From: Acetobacter suratthaniensis
GTDB taxonomy: Bacteria; Pseudomonadota; Alphaproteobacteria; Acetobacterales; Acetobacteraceae
Assembly (NCBI RefSeq): GCF_017377745.1
Contig: NZ_JAFVMG010000008.1
Location: 62,001 to 126,000 of the forward strand
Reading direction: 5' to 3'
Length of the DNA: 64,000 nt
This document shows, one piece after another, positions 47,938 through 57,767 of this stretch. Every line of letters begins with the position of its first letter. Within the stretch, counting starts at the first letter, position 1. Under the pieces are notes generated by a model. It worked only from the letters and a program-made list of their open reading frames with translations, was not told the origin of the DNA and made no database searches. Both the position numbers and the translations under genes were made by a program.

Positions 47938-49449
47938 TCAGGACAGGGCGTGAGATGGCTCTGCCGCAGGAGAGGCCGTAGCCCCTTCGTCTTCGTCCTG
48001 ATCTTCACTCACCGCGATCCGCCGCCCATTGGCTGCCGTGGGGCGGAACGCACCAGTCCGCAGTGCGTTCTCGATATCCTCAAGAGACGCCCCCGCCGTT
48101 TCCGGCACGCAGAACCAGACAAACACCACCGATGCCAGATTAACCCCGGCATACAGCCACATGGCGCCCCCCAGTGAAATCTGCTGCACCAGAGACAGGG
48201 CTGTGGCCGTCACCAGCAGGTCGGCTCCCCACAACACGGACGCATGCACGCTCGATGCCGCCGCACGCATGGGCAGGGGAAACATTTCAGCTCCCAGAAG
48301 CCAGCCCACAACCTGAATGCCGCCGGAGTTGAACACCATGAACAGCAGCAGGAAAACGATAACCAGCCAGCTCCCGACACTCCCCTGCGCAGGGTGCAGG
48401 GCAAACACTATGCCAAGACCAAGCAGGCTCAGCACCGACCCCGGCCCCATAATCAGCATCAGCCTGCGCCGGCCGATCTTATCCACAAACAGGCAACCCA
48501 GCAGGGTCATGATCAGATAAACCGCCGCCACGCCAAGGCTAGTCAGCAGGGCGCTCGACCCGCCAAACCCGGCACCAGACAGGAAGGTGGGGGTATAATA
48601 AATCATCATTTCCAGCCCACCAGCCTGCGTAAAGAACGCCGTGCCAAGGGCCGCAATCAGGGCTGGCCGCACCCACGGAAGCATGAGGCCGCGCCAACCA
48701 CGTTCCTCGTCCTCCATACCCGAAACGCTCTCATGAATTTCGGTAATTTCACGCCGGATCAGCTTGCGTGACGAGCGCACCCGCCCAAGCTGTTCGAGCG
48801 CAGGCACCAACCCCTCGTTTTCCGCCACCCAGCGCGGGCTGCGCGGCATGAAGAACATGCACACAAAAACAAAGGCCGCCGGGCCAGCCGCCACGGCAAT
48901 CATCGGCCGCCAGCCCCAGCTATCACGCATGGCAAAACCAATAAGGTTGGCCATAAAGATGCCCACACCAATGGCAACATTAAAAACCGTCACCAGATTA
49001 CCGCGCTGGCTGGCTGGCGCGAGTTCGGAAATATACGTGGGCACCACCTGTGTGGAGCCCCCCACCGCCAGCCCCAGATAAACACGCGCTATAATCAGCG
49101 TTGTCACATCCGGCGCCTGTGAGCAGGCCAGTGCTCCGGAGGTAAACACCGCGGTCACAATCATGACAGCACTCCGCCGCCCGAACCGCTCCGACAGCCA
49201 CGACACGCCCACAGCCCCCAACACCGCACCCACCAGAATGGCTGAGGTAATGAGTTCTTCCTGAACAGAAGAAAGATGGAAATCTTTTTCCATAATAAGT
49301 AACGAACCGGAAATTATGCCGGTATCATAGCCGTAAAGCCCACCACATATGGCAGACACAAAGACAGCAAGCCACAATACACGTCCTGCATTGGGCGATA
49401 TTTCAAGGCTCTTCAGGGCGTTGAGAGCTGATTTTCTTTCGTTTACCAT
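47938..49449 (-). CDS. sugar-porter-type MFS transporter
   Basis: The 503-residue protein has twelve hydrophobic spans of the major facilitator sugar-porter group. Signature loops are GYDTGIISGSLL (helix 1), WLSERFGRRSAVMI (loop 2-3), RVYLGLAVGGSTQVVPTYISELAPASQRGNLVT (helices 4-5), DKIGRRRLMLI (loop 8-9) and PETAGASLEDIE (end of helix 12). Such proteins import hexoses, pentoses or polyols by proton symport or facilitation; the substrate is unknown. The ATG is at 49449. It is divergent from the thiC unit, with a 140-base AT-rich gap upstream. Confidence 0.92.
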   Translation of the reverse strand: MVNERKSALNALKSLEISPNAGRVLWLAVFVSAICGGLYGYDTGIISGSLLIMEKDFHLSSVQEELITSAILVGAVLGAVGVSWLSERFGRRSAVMIVTAVFTSGALACSQAPDVTTLIIARVYLGLAVGGSTQVVPTYISELAPASQRGNLVTVFNVAIGVGIFMANLIGFAMRDSWGWRPMIAVAAGPAAFVFVCMFFMPRSPRWVAENEGLVPALEQLGRVRSSRKLIRREITEIHESVSGMEDEERGWRGLMLPWVRPALIAALGTAFFTQAGGLEMMIYYTPTFLSGAGFGGSSALLTSLGVAAVYLIMTLLGCLFVDKIGRRRLMLIMGPGSVLSLLGLGIVFALHPAQGSVGSWLVIVFLLLFMVFNSGGIQVVGWLLGAEMFPLPMRAAASSVHASVLWGADLLVTATALSLVQQISLGGAMWLYAGVNLASVVFVWFCVPETAGASLEDIENALRTGAFRPTAANGRRIAVSEDQDEDEGATASPAAEPSHALS

Positions 49450-49588
49450 GGCAAAAACATGACATAAACAAAAATCATTTCACATCTATGAATTTTTTCT
49501 CTATTGTCATTTTTGTATCCGTGCGTACTCAGCCCGTTTCAGGCTCCTGTACAGCCCGTCCGGATTTTCCATTCTCTCCGAATTTTTC

Positions 49589-49611
49589 TTGACAGTTCTC
49601 AGACCTTGGTT
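49589..49611 (+). promoter_or_regulatory. candidate promoter of the TPP riboswitch-thiC transcript
   Basis: A consensus -35 box TTGACA begins near 49589, and a TTATCT/TATCTG -10-like box follows at 15-16 bases spacing. It lies just before the riboswitch. Confidence 0.5.
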
Positions 49612-49625
49612 ATCTGCTTGCCCCT

Positions 49626-49760
49626 ACCAAGGGGGGTTCCGGCAAGGAACTGAGAGGCCACTACCGTCATCCGCAAGGAGGCACCGTGGCGACCCTGCCA
49701 TCCGGGCATGAGGCCCGGATGGGGAACCTGATCCGGCTCATACCGGCGGAGGGACTGGTG
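49626..49760 (+). promoter_or_regulatory. thiamine pyrophosphate (TPP) riboswitch
   Basis: The THI-box hallmarks are present. CTGAGA lies at 49650-49655, and a later strand GACCCTG is followed by GAACCTGATCCGG and TACCGGCGGAGGGA (49724-49754). ACCA near 49626 can pair with TGGT near 49756 to close helix P1. The segment between CTGAGA and GACCCTG can form the variable P3 arm. When TPP is bound, such elements usually block translation or cause early termination of thiamine genes. It lies 94 bases before the thiC start. Confidence 0.93.
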
Positions 49761-49799
49761 CCTGACAAGAACAGCCTGCATGGCCACATGCGCGCATAG

Positions 49800-51749
<1,950 letters not shown>

Positions 51750-51763
51750 CGCCACCTAACGAC

Positions 51764-51800
51764 AGGCCCACCCACACCTGCTGGGTGGGCCTTTCCTTTA
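51764..51800 (+). terminator. Rho-independent terminator of thiC
   Basis: Arms AGGCCCACCCA and TGGGTGGGCCT form an 11-base perfect stem around CACCTGC, followed by TTCCTTTAT. It begins 15 bases after the thiC stop. Confidence 0.8.
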
Positions 51801-52052
51801 TGGCCTAGAACAACACCAGCAATTAAAAAAGAAAGAGGCATCGGCTGGATCACTCGCCGTCATGCCCCCGGCCCCATCACCGGATCAGAACAAAAGAATG
51901 ACCAGAACACACTGTTTGGAATTATTTATCCAAAAAGCCAAAGCGGACGAATACCGCCCAAGCGTTGAACAAATGGAAAAAGATTGCCCCTGATATTCAG
52001 ATAATATATTTTCAGAGCGTCCATTTTCTTACAGACACCCCACCTGAAAAAT
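51801..52052. other. intergenic spacer between thiC and urtE, no gene seen
   Basis: This AT-rich 250-base spacer lies between the convergent thiC and urt units. It contains a 32-codon leftward frame (51926-52024) without a ribosome site, and a small TTTGGA/TCCAAA inverted repeat near 51915-51935 that lacks a T-run. I see no terminator for the urt operon and no RNA gene. Confidence 0.5.
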
Positions 52053-52748
52053 TCAAATCGCAATATGTGTGCGCACCTCATCTGCCACAAGGGTGCGGGC
52101 CTCGCCCGACAGCACCACCTTGCCCCGATCCATAACCGTAACCTGATCGGCCAGGGCAAAAGCAAAATCGAAATACTGCTCGACCAGCACAATGGCCATA
52201 TCGCCCCGGTCACGCAGCATGCCGATAATGGTGCCGATATCCTTGATAATACTGGGCTGGATCCCTTCTGTCGGTTCATCAAGCACCAGAAGACGTGGGC
52301 GAATAACCAGCGCACGCGCAATGGCAAGCTGCTGCTGCTGCCCGCCAGAAAGATCGCCCCCCTTGCGGTCAAGCATTTTGGCCAGAACGGGAAAAAGGTC
52401 AAAAATCTCATCCGGCACACGCCGTTGCCCGCGTGGCAAAAGGCCAAAACCTGTTGCAAGGTTTTCACGCACACTCAGCAACGGAAAAATGTCACGACCC
52501 TGCGGTACGGTAGCAATGCCGCGTCTGGCACGCTCATAAGCCGGCAGGCGGGTTATATCTTCGCCTTCCCATTCAATCCGCCCGGCGCTGAGCGCGTGCA
52601 TGCCGGTAATCCCTCGCAAGAGGCTGGTTTTACCCACACCATTCCGCCCCAGCACGCAGGTAACCTGCCCTACCTGCGCACTCAGGGAAACGCCGCGCAA
52701 GGCTATGGCCGCCCCGTAGTGCAGGTGTACGTCTTCAACCCTGAGCAT
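52053..52748 (-). CDS. urtE: urea ABC transporter ATP-binding protein UrtE
   Basis: UrtE is one of two ATPases in the high-affinity UrtABCDE urea importer. The 231-residue protein is LivF-like, with Walker A GRNGVGKTS, signature LSGGQQQQ and Walker B LLVLDEPTEGIQPSI, and the typical start LRVEDVHLHYGAAIALRGVSL. The ATG is at 52748, and urtD lies 56 bases upstream. It is the last gene of the operon. The phrase EPTEGIQPSIIKDI is shared with UrtE rather than with branched-chain amino acid LivF proteins, which supports the urea assignment. Confidence 0.93.
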   Translation of the reverse strand: MLRVEDVHLHYGAAIALRGVSLSAQVGQVTCVLGRNGVGKTSLLRGITGMHALSAGRIEWEGEDITRLPAYERARRGIATVPQGRDIFPLLSVRENLATGFGLLPRGQRRVPDEIFDLFPVLAKMLDRKGGDLSGGQQQQLAIARALVIRPRLLVLDEPTEGIQPSIIKDIGTIIGMLRDRGDMAIVLVEQYFDFAFALADQVTVMDRGKVVLSGEARTLVADEVRTHIAI

Positions 52749-52804
52749 ACGGGTTGTCTCCTTTGCTTGCGCCCAGCATGCCCAAATGGCTGGCGGCGCA
52801 TTTT

Positions 52805-53545
52805 CTAGCGGCCAAGATAGACCTCGATCACACGCGGGTCCGCGCTGACAGTATCCAGCGCTCCCTCCGCCAGTACCGAGCCTTCATGCAGCACGGTTAC
52901 GCCCACACCCAATGCGCGCACGAAGTCCATATCGTGCTCCACCACTACAACGCTGCGAGTGCGGTTGATTTCACGCAACAGATCGGCTGTGGCCATGGTT
53001 TCGGCATCGGTCATGCCCGCTACGGGTTCATCGACTAAAAGCAGTTCGGGCTCCTGCCCCAAAAGCATACCGATTTCGAGCCACTGTTTCTGCCCGTGGC
53101 TCATCCCGCCTGCCTGATGTTCGGCAAAATCACCCAGTCGGGTCATATCCAGCAGATGATCCACCCGCGCACGTTCCTGCCCGGACAGGCGTGCCATCAG
53201 CACCGCAAACGGTGCGCGCAAACCACTTAATGACAAAAGCAGGTTTTCACGCACGCTTAGAGCTTCAAAAACCGTGGGTTTCTGGAACTTGCGGCCAATA
53301 CCCATCCGGGCGATGGCGGGTTCATCCAGACGGGTCAGGTCGTGACCATGAAAACGAACACTGCCTGTATCTGGGCGGGTTTTTCCGGTTATGATGTCCA
53401 TCATCGTCGTCTTGCCCGCCCCGTTGGGGCCGACAATGGCACGCATTTCACCTGCGGCCAGTGTCAGGCTCAGGCTGTTGATGGCGCGAAACCCGTCAAA
53501 TGTGACGCTGACATCACGCATTTCCAGAAGATATGGCGTGTTCAT
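52805..53545 (-). CDS. urtD: urea ABC transporter ATP-binding protein UrtD
   Basis: UrtD is the second, LivG-like ATPase of the urea importer. The 246-residue protein starts YLLEMRDVSVTFDGFRAINSLSL. It has Walker A GPNGAGKTTMMDIITGKTRPD, the signature in GGMSHGQKQWLEIGM and Walker B LLLVDEPVAGMTDAE. The SHGQKQWLEI form of the signature is characteristic of UrtD. The gene start (ATG 53545) overlaps the urtC stop by 4 bases. Confidence 0.94.
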   Translation of the reverse strand: MNTPYLLEMRDVSVTFDGFRAINSLSLTLAAGEMRAIVGPNGAGKTTMMDIITGKTRPDTGSVRFHGHDLTRLDEPAIARMGIGRKFQKPTVFEALSVRENLLLSLSGLRAPFAVLMARLSGQERARVDHLLDMTRLGDFAEHQAGGMSHGQKQWLEIGMLLGQEPELLLVDEPVAGMTDAETMATADLLREINRTRSVVVVEHDMDFVRALGVGVTVLHEGSVLAEGALDTVSADPRVIEVYLGR

Positions 53546-54687
53546 GCCTCATCTCCTTCCGGGCTGGACACTTCGGGCGTTACGTCCTGTACGGACTGGT
53601 GCCGGGCAGGGCCAAACAGCCCCATAACCCCTTTGGGCAAAAACAGCGTTGTTACCAAAAACAAAAGCCCCAGACCGTACAGCCAGAACTCCGGCAACCA
53701 TGCGGTAAACACGGTTTTGCCCATGTTCACCAGCACCGCCCCCAGCACGGCGCCAGACAGGGTTCCCCGCCCCCCCACAGCAACCCAGATGACAGATTCA
53801 ATGGAGTTGGCAGGCGCAAATTCACCGGGATTGATAATGCCAACCTGCGTGACATACAGCGCCCCCCCAAGCCCTGCCAGCATGGCTGAAAACACCCACA
53901 CCAACAGCTTGACCTGCTCGGGCCTGTAGCCAAGAAAACGGGTGCGGCTTTCCGCATCGCGTACCGCCACCAGCAGGTTGCCAAAACGGCCCGCCACCAC
54001 AAAGCGTGACAGCATGAGCGCCAGCGCCAGCACAATACCCGTAACCACCAGCAACACCGCGCGGGTTACAGGGCTATGCAGATCCGCTCCCAGAATATCC
54101 TTGAAATCGGTCAGGCCGTTATTGCCGCCAAACCCGAAACCGTTCTGAAAAAACGCAAGCATGAGGGCATAGGTAAGCGCCTGCGTCATGATGGACAGAT
54201 ACACGCCCGAAACCCGTGAACGGAAAGCCAGCCAGCCAAACACGCCTGCCAGAACGCCCGGCACGGCCAGCACCAGCAGGCAGGCCCACAGGAAATGTTC
54301 ACTCCCCCACCAGTACCAAGGCAGCTTTGTCCATGACAGGAAAATCATGAAATCAGGCAGGCTGGCATTGCCATACACACCCCGCGCGCCAATTTCGCGC
54401 ATGAGATACATGCCCATGGCGTAGCCACCCAGCGCAAAGAACGCGGCATGGCCCAGTGTCAGAATACCCGCGAACCCCCATACCAGATCAACCGCCAGAG
54501 CCAGCATGGCGTAGGAGAGGTATTTACCCGCCAGCGAAACCGTAAAGGCGGACACATGCAGCGGGCTGCTTTCGGGTAACAGGCTGGCTCCCGCCAGCAC
54601 CACAGCCCCCACCAGCACCACAATCGCCATACGCGCAACACCCGCGAAGCTCCGTGCTCCGGGAGCCGGTGAAAACAGGCGGTTCAT
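53542..54687 (-). CDS. urtC: urea ABC transporter permease UrtC
   Basis: UrtC is a LivM-like inner-membrane permease of the urea importer. The 381-residue protein has about ten hydrophobic spans. The Urt-specific SLAGKYLSYAMLALAVDLVWGFAGILTLGHAAFFALGGYAMGMYLMR is near the N-terminus. The ATPase-contact loop is VAVRDAESRTRFLGYRPEQVKLLVWVFSAMLAGLGGALYVTQVGIINPGEF. It ends with an acidic soluble tail. Its ATG at 54687 overlaps the urtB stop (ATGA). Confidence 0.95.
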   Translation of the reverse strand: MNRLFSPAPGARSFAGVARMAIVVLVGAVVLAGASLLPESSPLHVSAFTVSLAGKYLSYAMLALAVDLVWGFAGILTLGHAAFFALGGYAMGMYLMREIGARGVYGNASLPDFMIFLSWTKLPWYWWGSEHFLWACLLVLAVPGVLAGVFGWLAFRSRVSGVYLSIMTQALTYALMLAFFQNGFGFGGNNGLTDFKDILGADLHSPVTRAVLLVVTGIVLALALMLSRFVVAGRFGNLLVAVRDAESRTRFLGYRPEQVKLLVWVFSAMLAGLGGALYVTQVGIINPGEFAPANSIESVIWVAVGGRGTLSGAVLGAVLVNMGKTVFTAWLPEFWLYGLGLLFLVTTLFLPKGVMGLFGPARHQSVQDVTPEVSSPEGDEA

Positions 54688-56288
54688 GATTCCACCCCAC
54701 GCCCACGCACAGGAAACATGCCGCGCGGATTACGCTGGATATACAGGATAACCAGCACAAGAATGGCAATCTTGGCTGATACCGCGCCAATAACGGGTTC
54801 CAGCACCTTGCCCCCCATGCCCAGTGTCATGGCAGCAGCCAGTGTGCCCCACAGGTTGCCCACACCGCCGAACACCACAACCATGAAACTGTCGATAATA
54901 TAGGTCTGTCCCAGATTGGGGCTGACATTATCAATCTGGCTGACAGCCACCCCGGCCAACCCCGCAAGGCCCGCACCCAGACCGAAAGCCAGAGCATCCA
55001 CACGTGGGGTACGGATCCCCATGAGTGCGGCCATGCGGCGGTTCTGGGTGACTGCACGCATTTGTAGCCCAAGAGGGGTGCGCCGCAGCACGCACATGAG
55101 CGCACCCAGCACAAGAAAAGCAAAAATCAGAATGGCAAGACGGTTGAGGGTAATCTCCATCCCCCCCAGCGCGAACGACCCGGTAAGCCAGCCCGGCGTG
55201 GTTACGGCGATATTGGTCGGGCCAAACACCGACCGCACAGCCTGTTGCATAATAAGGGACAAGCCCCATGTGGCCAGCAGGGTTTCAAGCGGGCGACCAT
55301 ACAAAAAGCGGATCAGCCCGCGTTCAATCAGCACACCCAGCCCACCGCAGACGCAAAATGCCACCGGAATAGCCAGAAGCAGCGCCACAGGCTCCAGCGA
55401 AGGGGCTACCGCACGAACGCCCTGCTGCACCAGCCATGTGACATAGGCCCCGATCATCACCAGTTCCCCATGCGCCATGTTAATCACGCCCATGACACCG
55501 AAAGTAATGGCAAGCCCCGTAGCGGCCAGCAGCAAAACGGAGCCAAAGCTCAGGCCATAAAAAGCGTTCTGGCCAATGCTCCATGCCCGCAGACGCCAGT
55601 CGATGCTGGAAACCGCCTCCTGTGCGGCCTTGCGAAGCTGGGGATCTTCCGCCTCAGCCGCGCCAACACTGGCGAGAAGACCACGCGCCTCCAGCCCGCC
55701 CGTGGCACGCAGGGCGGCAACTGCCTGCATACGCGCAGCAAGCTGGTCTGCCACCGGGGGCTGCGCCAGAATGGTTGCCGCATGCGCCAGCGCCAGTTCC
55801 TTGCGAATGGCGGTGTCTTTTTCCGCACTCAGCGCATGTTCGAGCAGCGGCAGAGCCGCCGGATCATGCCGTTCGTACAGGGTCGTGGCTGCACCAAGTC
55901 GTGCGGCCCTGTCCGTCGAGAACAAATCCATCCCTGCCCGAGCCCCGGCCAGCGCCTTGCGCACGCGGTTGTTCAGCCGCACGGGGGTAAGCCCTTCCGG
56001 CGGCGCCGCTACGGGCTGGCCTGTGCGGGCATCCACATAGGCTGTGTTTTCACGCATGAACAGCCCGCCATCAGGCGCAAAGAAAAGCTGCCGATGTTCC
56101 AGCGCACGCAAAACCGTATCCGCCTGCGTAGAGCCAGAAACCGCAAGATCGGTTACGGCCTGCGCCACCGTATCGAACTGGCCGCTGGCCAGTCCGGCAA
56201 ACGCATCAGCCCGCGCAAGACGTGGGGTTGCAAAAGCAGCCCCCACGCACAGAGCCGCTACAAAGCAGAGCCGTAAAAGACTACGCAT
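54684..56288 (-). CDS. urtB: urea ABC transporter permease UrtB
   Basis: UrtB is the LivH-like permease. From the ATG at 56288 (534 aa), a signal peptide (LLRLCFVAALCVGAAFATPRLARA) is followed by a ~200-residue soluble helical extension with repeated ALRxxxxLAHA-type stretches. Eight or so hydrophobic spans fill about residues 240-525 (FGVMGVINMAHGELVMIGAY; QNRRMAALMGIRTPRVDALAFGLGAGLAGLAGVAVS). The long periplasmic N-domain is usual for UrtB and absent from LivH. The start overlaps the urtA stop by 8 bases. Upstream in-frame codons to 56465 lie inside urtA and are rejected. Confidence 0.94.
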   Translation of the reverse strand: MRSLLRLCFVAALCVGAAFATPRLARADAFAGLASGQFDTVAQAVTDLAVSGSTQADTVLRALEHRQLFFAPDGGLFMRENTAYVDARTGQPVAAPPEGLTPVRLNNRVRKALAGARAGMDLFSTDRAARLGAATTLYERHDPAALPLLEHALSAEKDTAIRKELALAHAATILAQPPVADQLAARMQAVAALRATGGLEARGLLASVGAAEAEDPQLRKAAQEAVSSIDWRLRAWSIGQNAFYGLSFGSVLLLAATGLAITFGVMGVINMAHGELVMIGAYVTWLVQQGVRAVAPSLEPVALLLAIPVAFCVCGGLGVLIERGLIRFLYGRPLETLLATWGLSLIMQQAVRSVFGPTNIAVTTPGWLTGSFALGGMEITLNRLAILIFAFLVLGALMCVLRRTPLGLQMRAVTQNRRMAALMGIRTPRVDALAFGLGAGLAGLAGVAVSQIDNVSPNLGQTYIIDSFMVVVFGGVGNLWGTLAAAMTLGMGGKVLEPVIGAVSAKIAILVLVILYIQRNPRGMFPVRGRGVES

Positions 56289-57621
56289 GTTTCTTGCTAA
56301 GGCAGGTTTTTGTAACCGTGTTGTAATTGCCGCAGACAATCGGCTTGCTCCAGTCACCAATAAGATCCTTGGTTTCCGGCACCCAGGGGGACCATGCCTG
56401 CCCCGGCACCAGCGCGGGCGTTTTCCATACAACGGAGAACTGCCCGTCATCCTGAATTTCGCCAATATAAACTGGCTTTGTCAGATGGTGGTCCGGCAGC
56501 ATCTCGGCAACGCCACCCGTCAGGTTAGGCTGGCGGATACCGATCATGGCGTCGATAACCTTGTCATGATCCGTGCTGCCAACCTTGGTGACCGCCTGCA
56601 CCCACATGTTAAAGCCGATGTAATGGGCCTCCATCGGATCGTTTGTGGTGCGCTTGGGGTTTTTCGTAAAAGCGTGCCAGTCCTTGATAAAGGCTTCGTT
56701 GGCGGGTGTATCAATGCTTTCGAAGTAGTTCCACGCGGCAAGCTGGCCCACCAGCGGCTTGGTATCCATGCCTGCCAGTTCTTCCTCGCCTACGCTGAAC
56801 GCCATGACCGGAATATCGGTGGCGGAAATACCCTGATTGCCCAGCTCCTTGTAGAAAGGCACATTGGCATCGCCATTGATGGTGGACACAACAGCCGTTT
56901 TCTTACCCGCCGAACCAAACGCCTTGATCTGGGATACAATGGTCTGCCAGTCGGACTGCCCGAACGGCGTGTAGTTGACCATAATATCCTCTTCCTTAAT
57001 GCCCTTGGCCTTCAGGTAGTTGACGAGAATCTGGTTGGTCGTGCGCGGATAGACATAATCCGTACCCACAAGGGCAAAGCGCTTGGCGCCACCGCCTTCC
57101 TCGCTCAGCAGGTAATCCACCGCGGGAATGGCCTGCTGGTTGGGGGCCGCACCGGTATAGAAGATATTGCGGCTGCACTCCTGTCCCTCATACTGCACGG
57201 GATAGAACAGAATGCCGTCGAGTTCCTCGAACACGGGCAGAACCGACTTGCGTGACACGCTTGTCCAGCAGCCGAACACAGCCGCCACCTTATCTACCGA
57301 CAGGAGCTGGCGTGCCTTTTCAGCAAAAAGCGGCCAGTTGGAGGCCGGGTCCACCACAACGGCCTCAAGTGGGCGACCCAGTAGCCCGCCCTTACGATTC
57401 TGCTCGGCAATGAGCATCAACATCACGTCCTTGAGCGTGGTTTCGCTGATCGCCATAGTGCCGGACAGGGAGTGCAGGATGCCAACCTTGATCGGCTCGC
57501 CCTTGGGGGTGGCGGCCAGCGCATCTCCCGGTTTCCAGACAGCACCCAGTGCCGCTGCGGACGATGCCAGAGCCAGACGCCCGAAGGCGCGACGGGAAAG
57601 AGGGGGCAGTTTGGCCGACAT
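56281..57621 (-). CDS. urtA: urea ABC transporter substrate-binding protein UrtA (Tat signal)
   Basis: UrtA is the periplasmic urea receptor of the importer. From the ATG at 57621 (446 aa, AGGAG upstream) the N-terminus PLSRRAFGRLALASSAAALGAVW is a twin-arginine signal, so it is probably folded before export. The mature protein is FmdD/UrtA-like: KVGILHSLSGTMAISETTLKDVMLMLIAEQN, FGCWTSVSRKSVLPVFEE, LFYPVQYEGQECSRNIFYTGAAPNQQ and HLTKPVYIGEIQDDGQF. These match urea/amide receptors rather than leucine-binding proteins. It is the first gene of urtABCDE and is divergent from the fused sensor kinase. Confidence 0.95.
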   Translation of the reverse strand: MSAKLPPLSRRAFGRLALASSAAALGAVWKPGDALAATPKGEPIKVGILHSLSGTMAISETTLKDVMLMLIAEQNRKGGLLGRPLEAVVVDPASNWPLFAEKARQLLSVDKVAAVFGCWTSVSRKSVLPVFEELDGILFYPVQYEGQECSRNIFYTGAAPNQQAIPAVDYLLSEEGGGAKRFALVGTDYVYPRTTNQILVNYLKAKGIKEEDIMVNYTPFGQSDWQTIVSQIKAFGSAGKKTAVVSTINGDANVPFYKELGNQGISATDIPVMAFSVGEEELAGMDTKPLVGQLAAWNYFESIDTPANEAFIKDWHAFTKNPKRTTNDPMEAHYIGFNMWVQAVTKVGSTDHDKVIDAMIGIRQPNLTGGVAEMLPDHHLTKPVYIGEIQDDGQFSVVWKTPALVPGQAWSPWVPETKDLIGDWSKPIVCGNYNTVTKTCLSKKHA

Positions 57622-57767
57622 GAACAAAGCACTCCTGTTGCTGCTACCCTCATTATCAGCCAAATGACAGACAGCCGCGCCATACGCGATCCTGCGTATG
57701 GCGCGCAAAGCGCTGAAAACCGCTATAAAGTACATCAGCCAACCGGGAACAGCAGGACCGCGTAACC
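57622..57767. promoter_or_regulatory. divergent regulatory region between urtA and the sensor kinase gene
   Basis: This 146-base gap must contain the promoters of the urt operon and of the kinase/response-regulator operon. I could not assign exact -35/-10 boxes or an operator with confidence. A LuxR-type response regulator is encoded downstream, so its binding site would be expected here. Confidence 0.4.

Noticed and set aside
51926..52024. A 32-codon frame (MDALKIYY...) after urtE
   Set aside because: No Shine-Dalgarno or conserved feature; its length is expected by chance.
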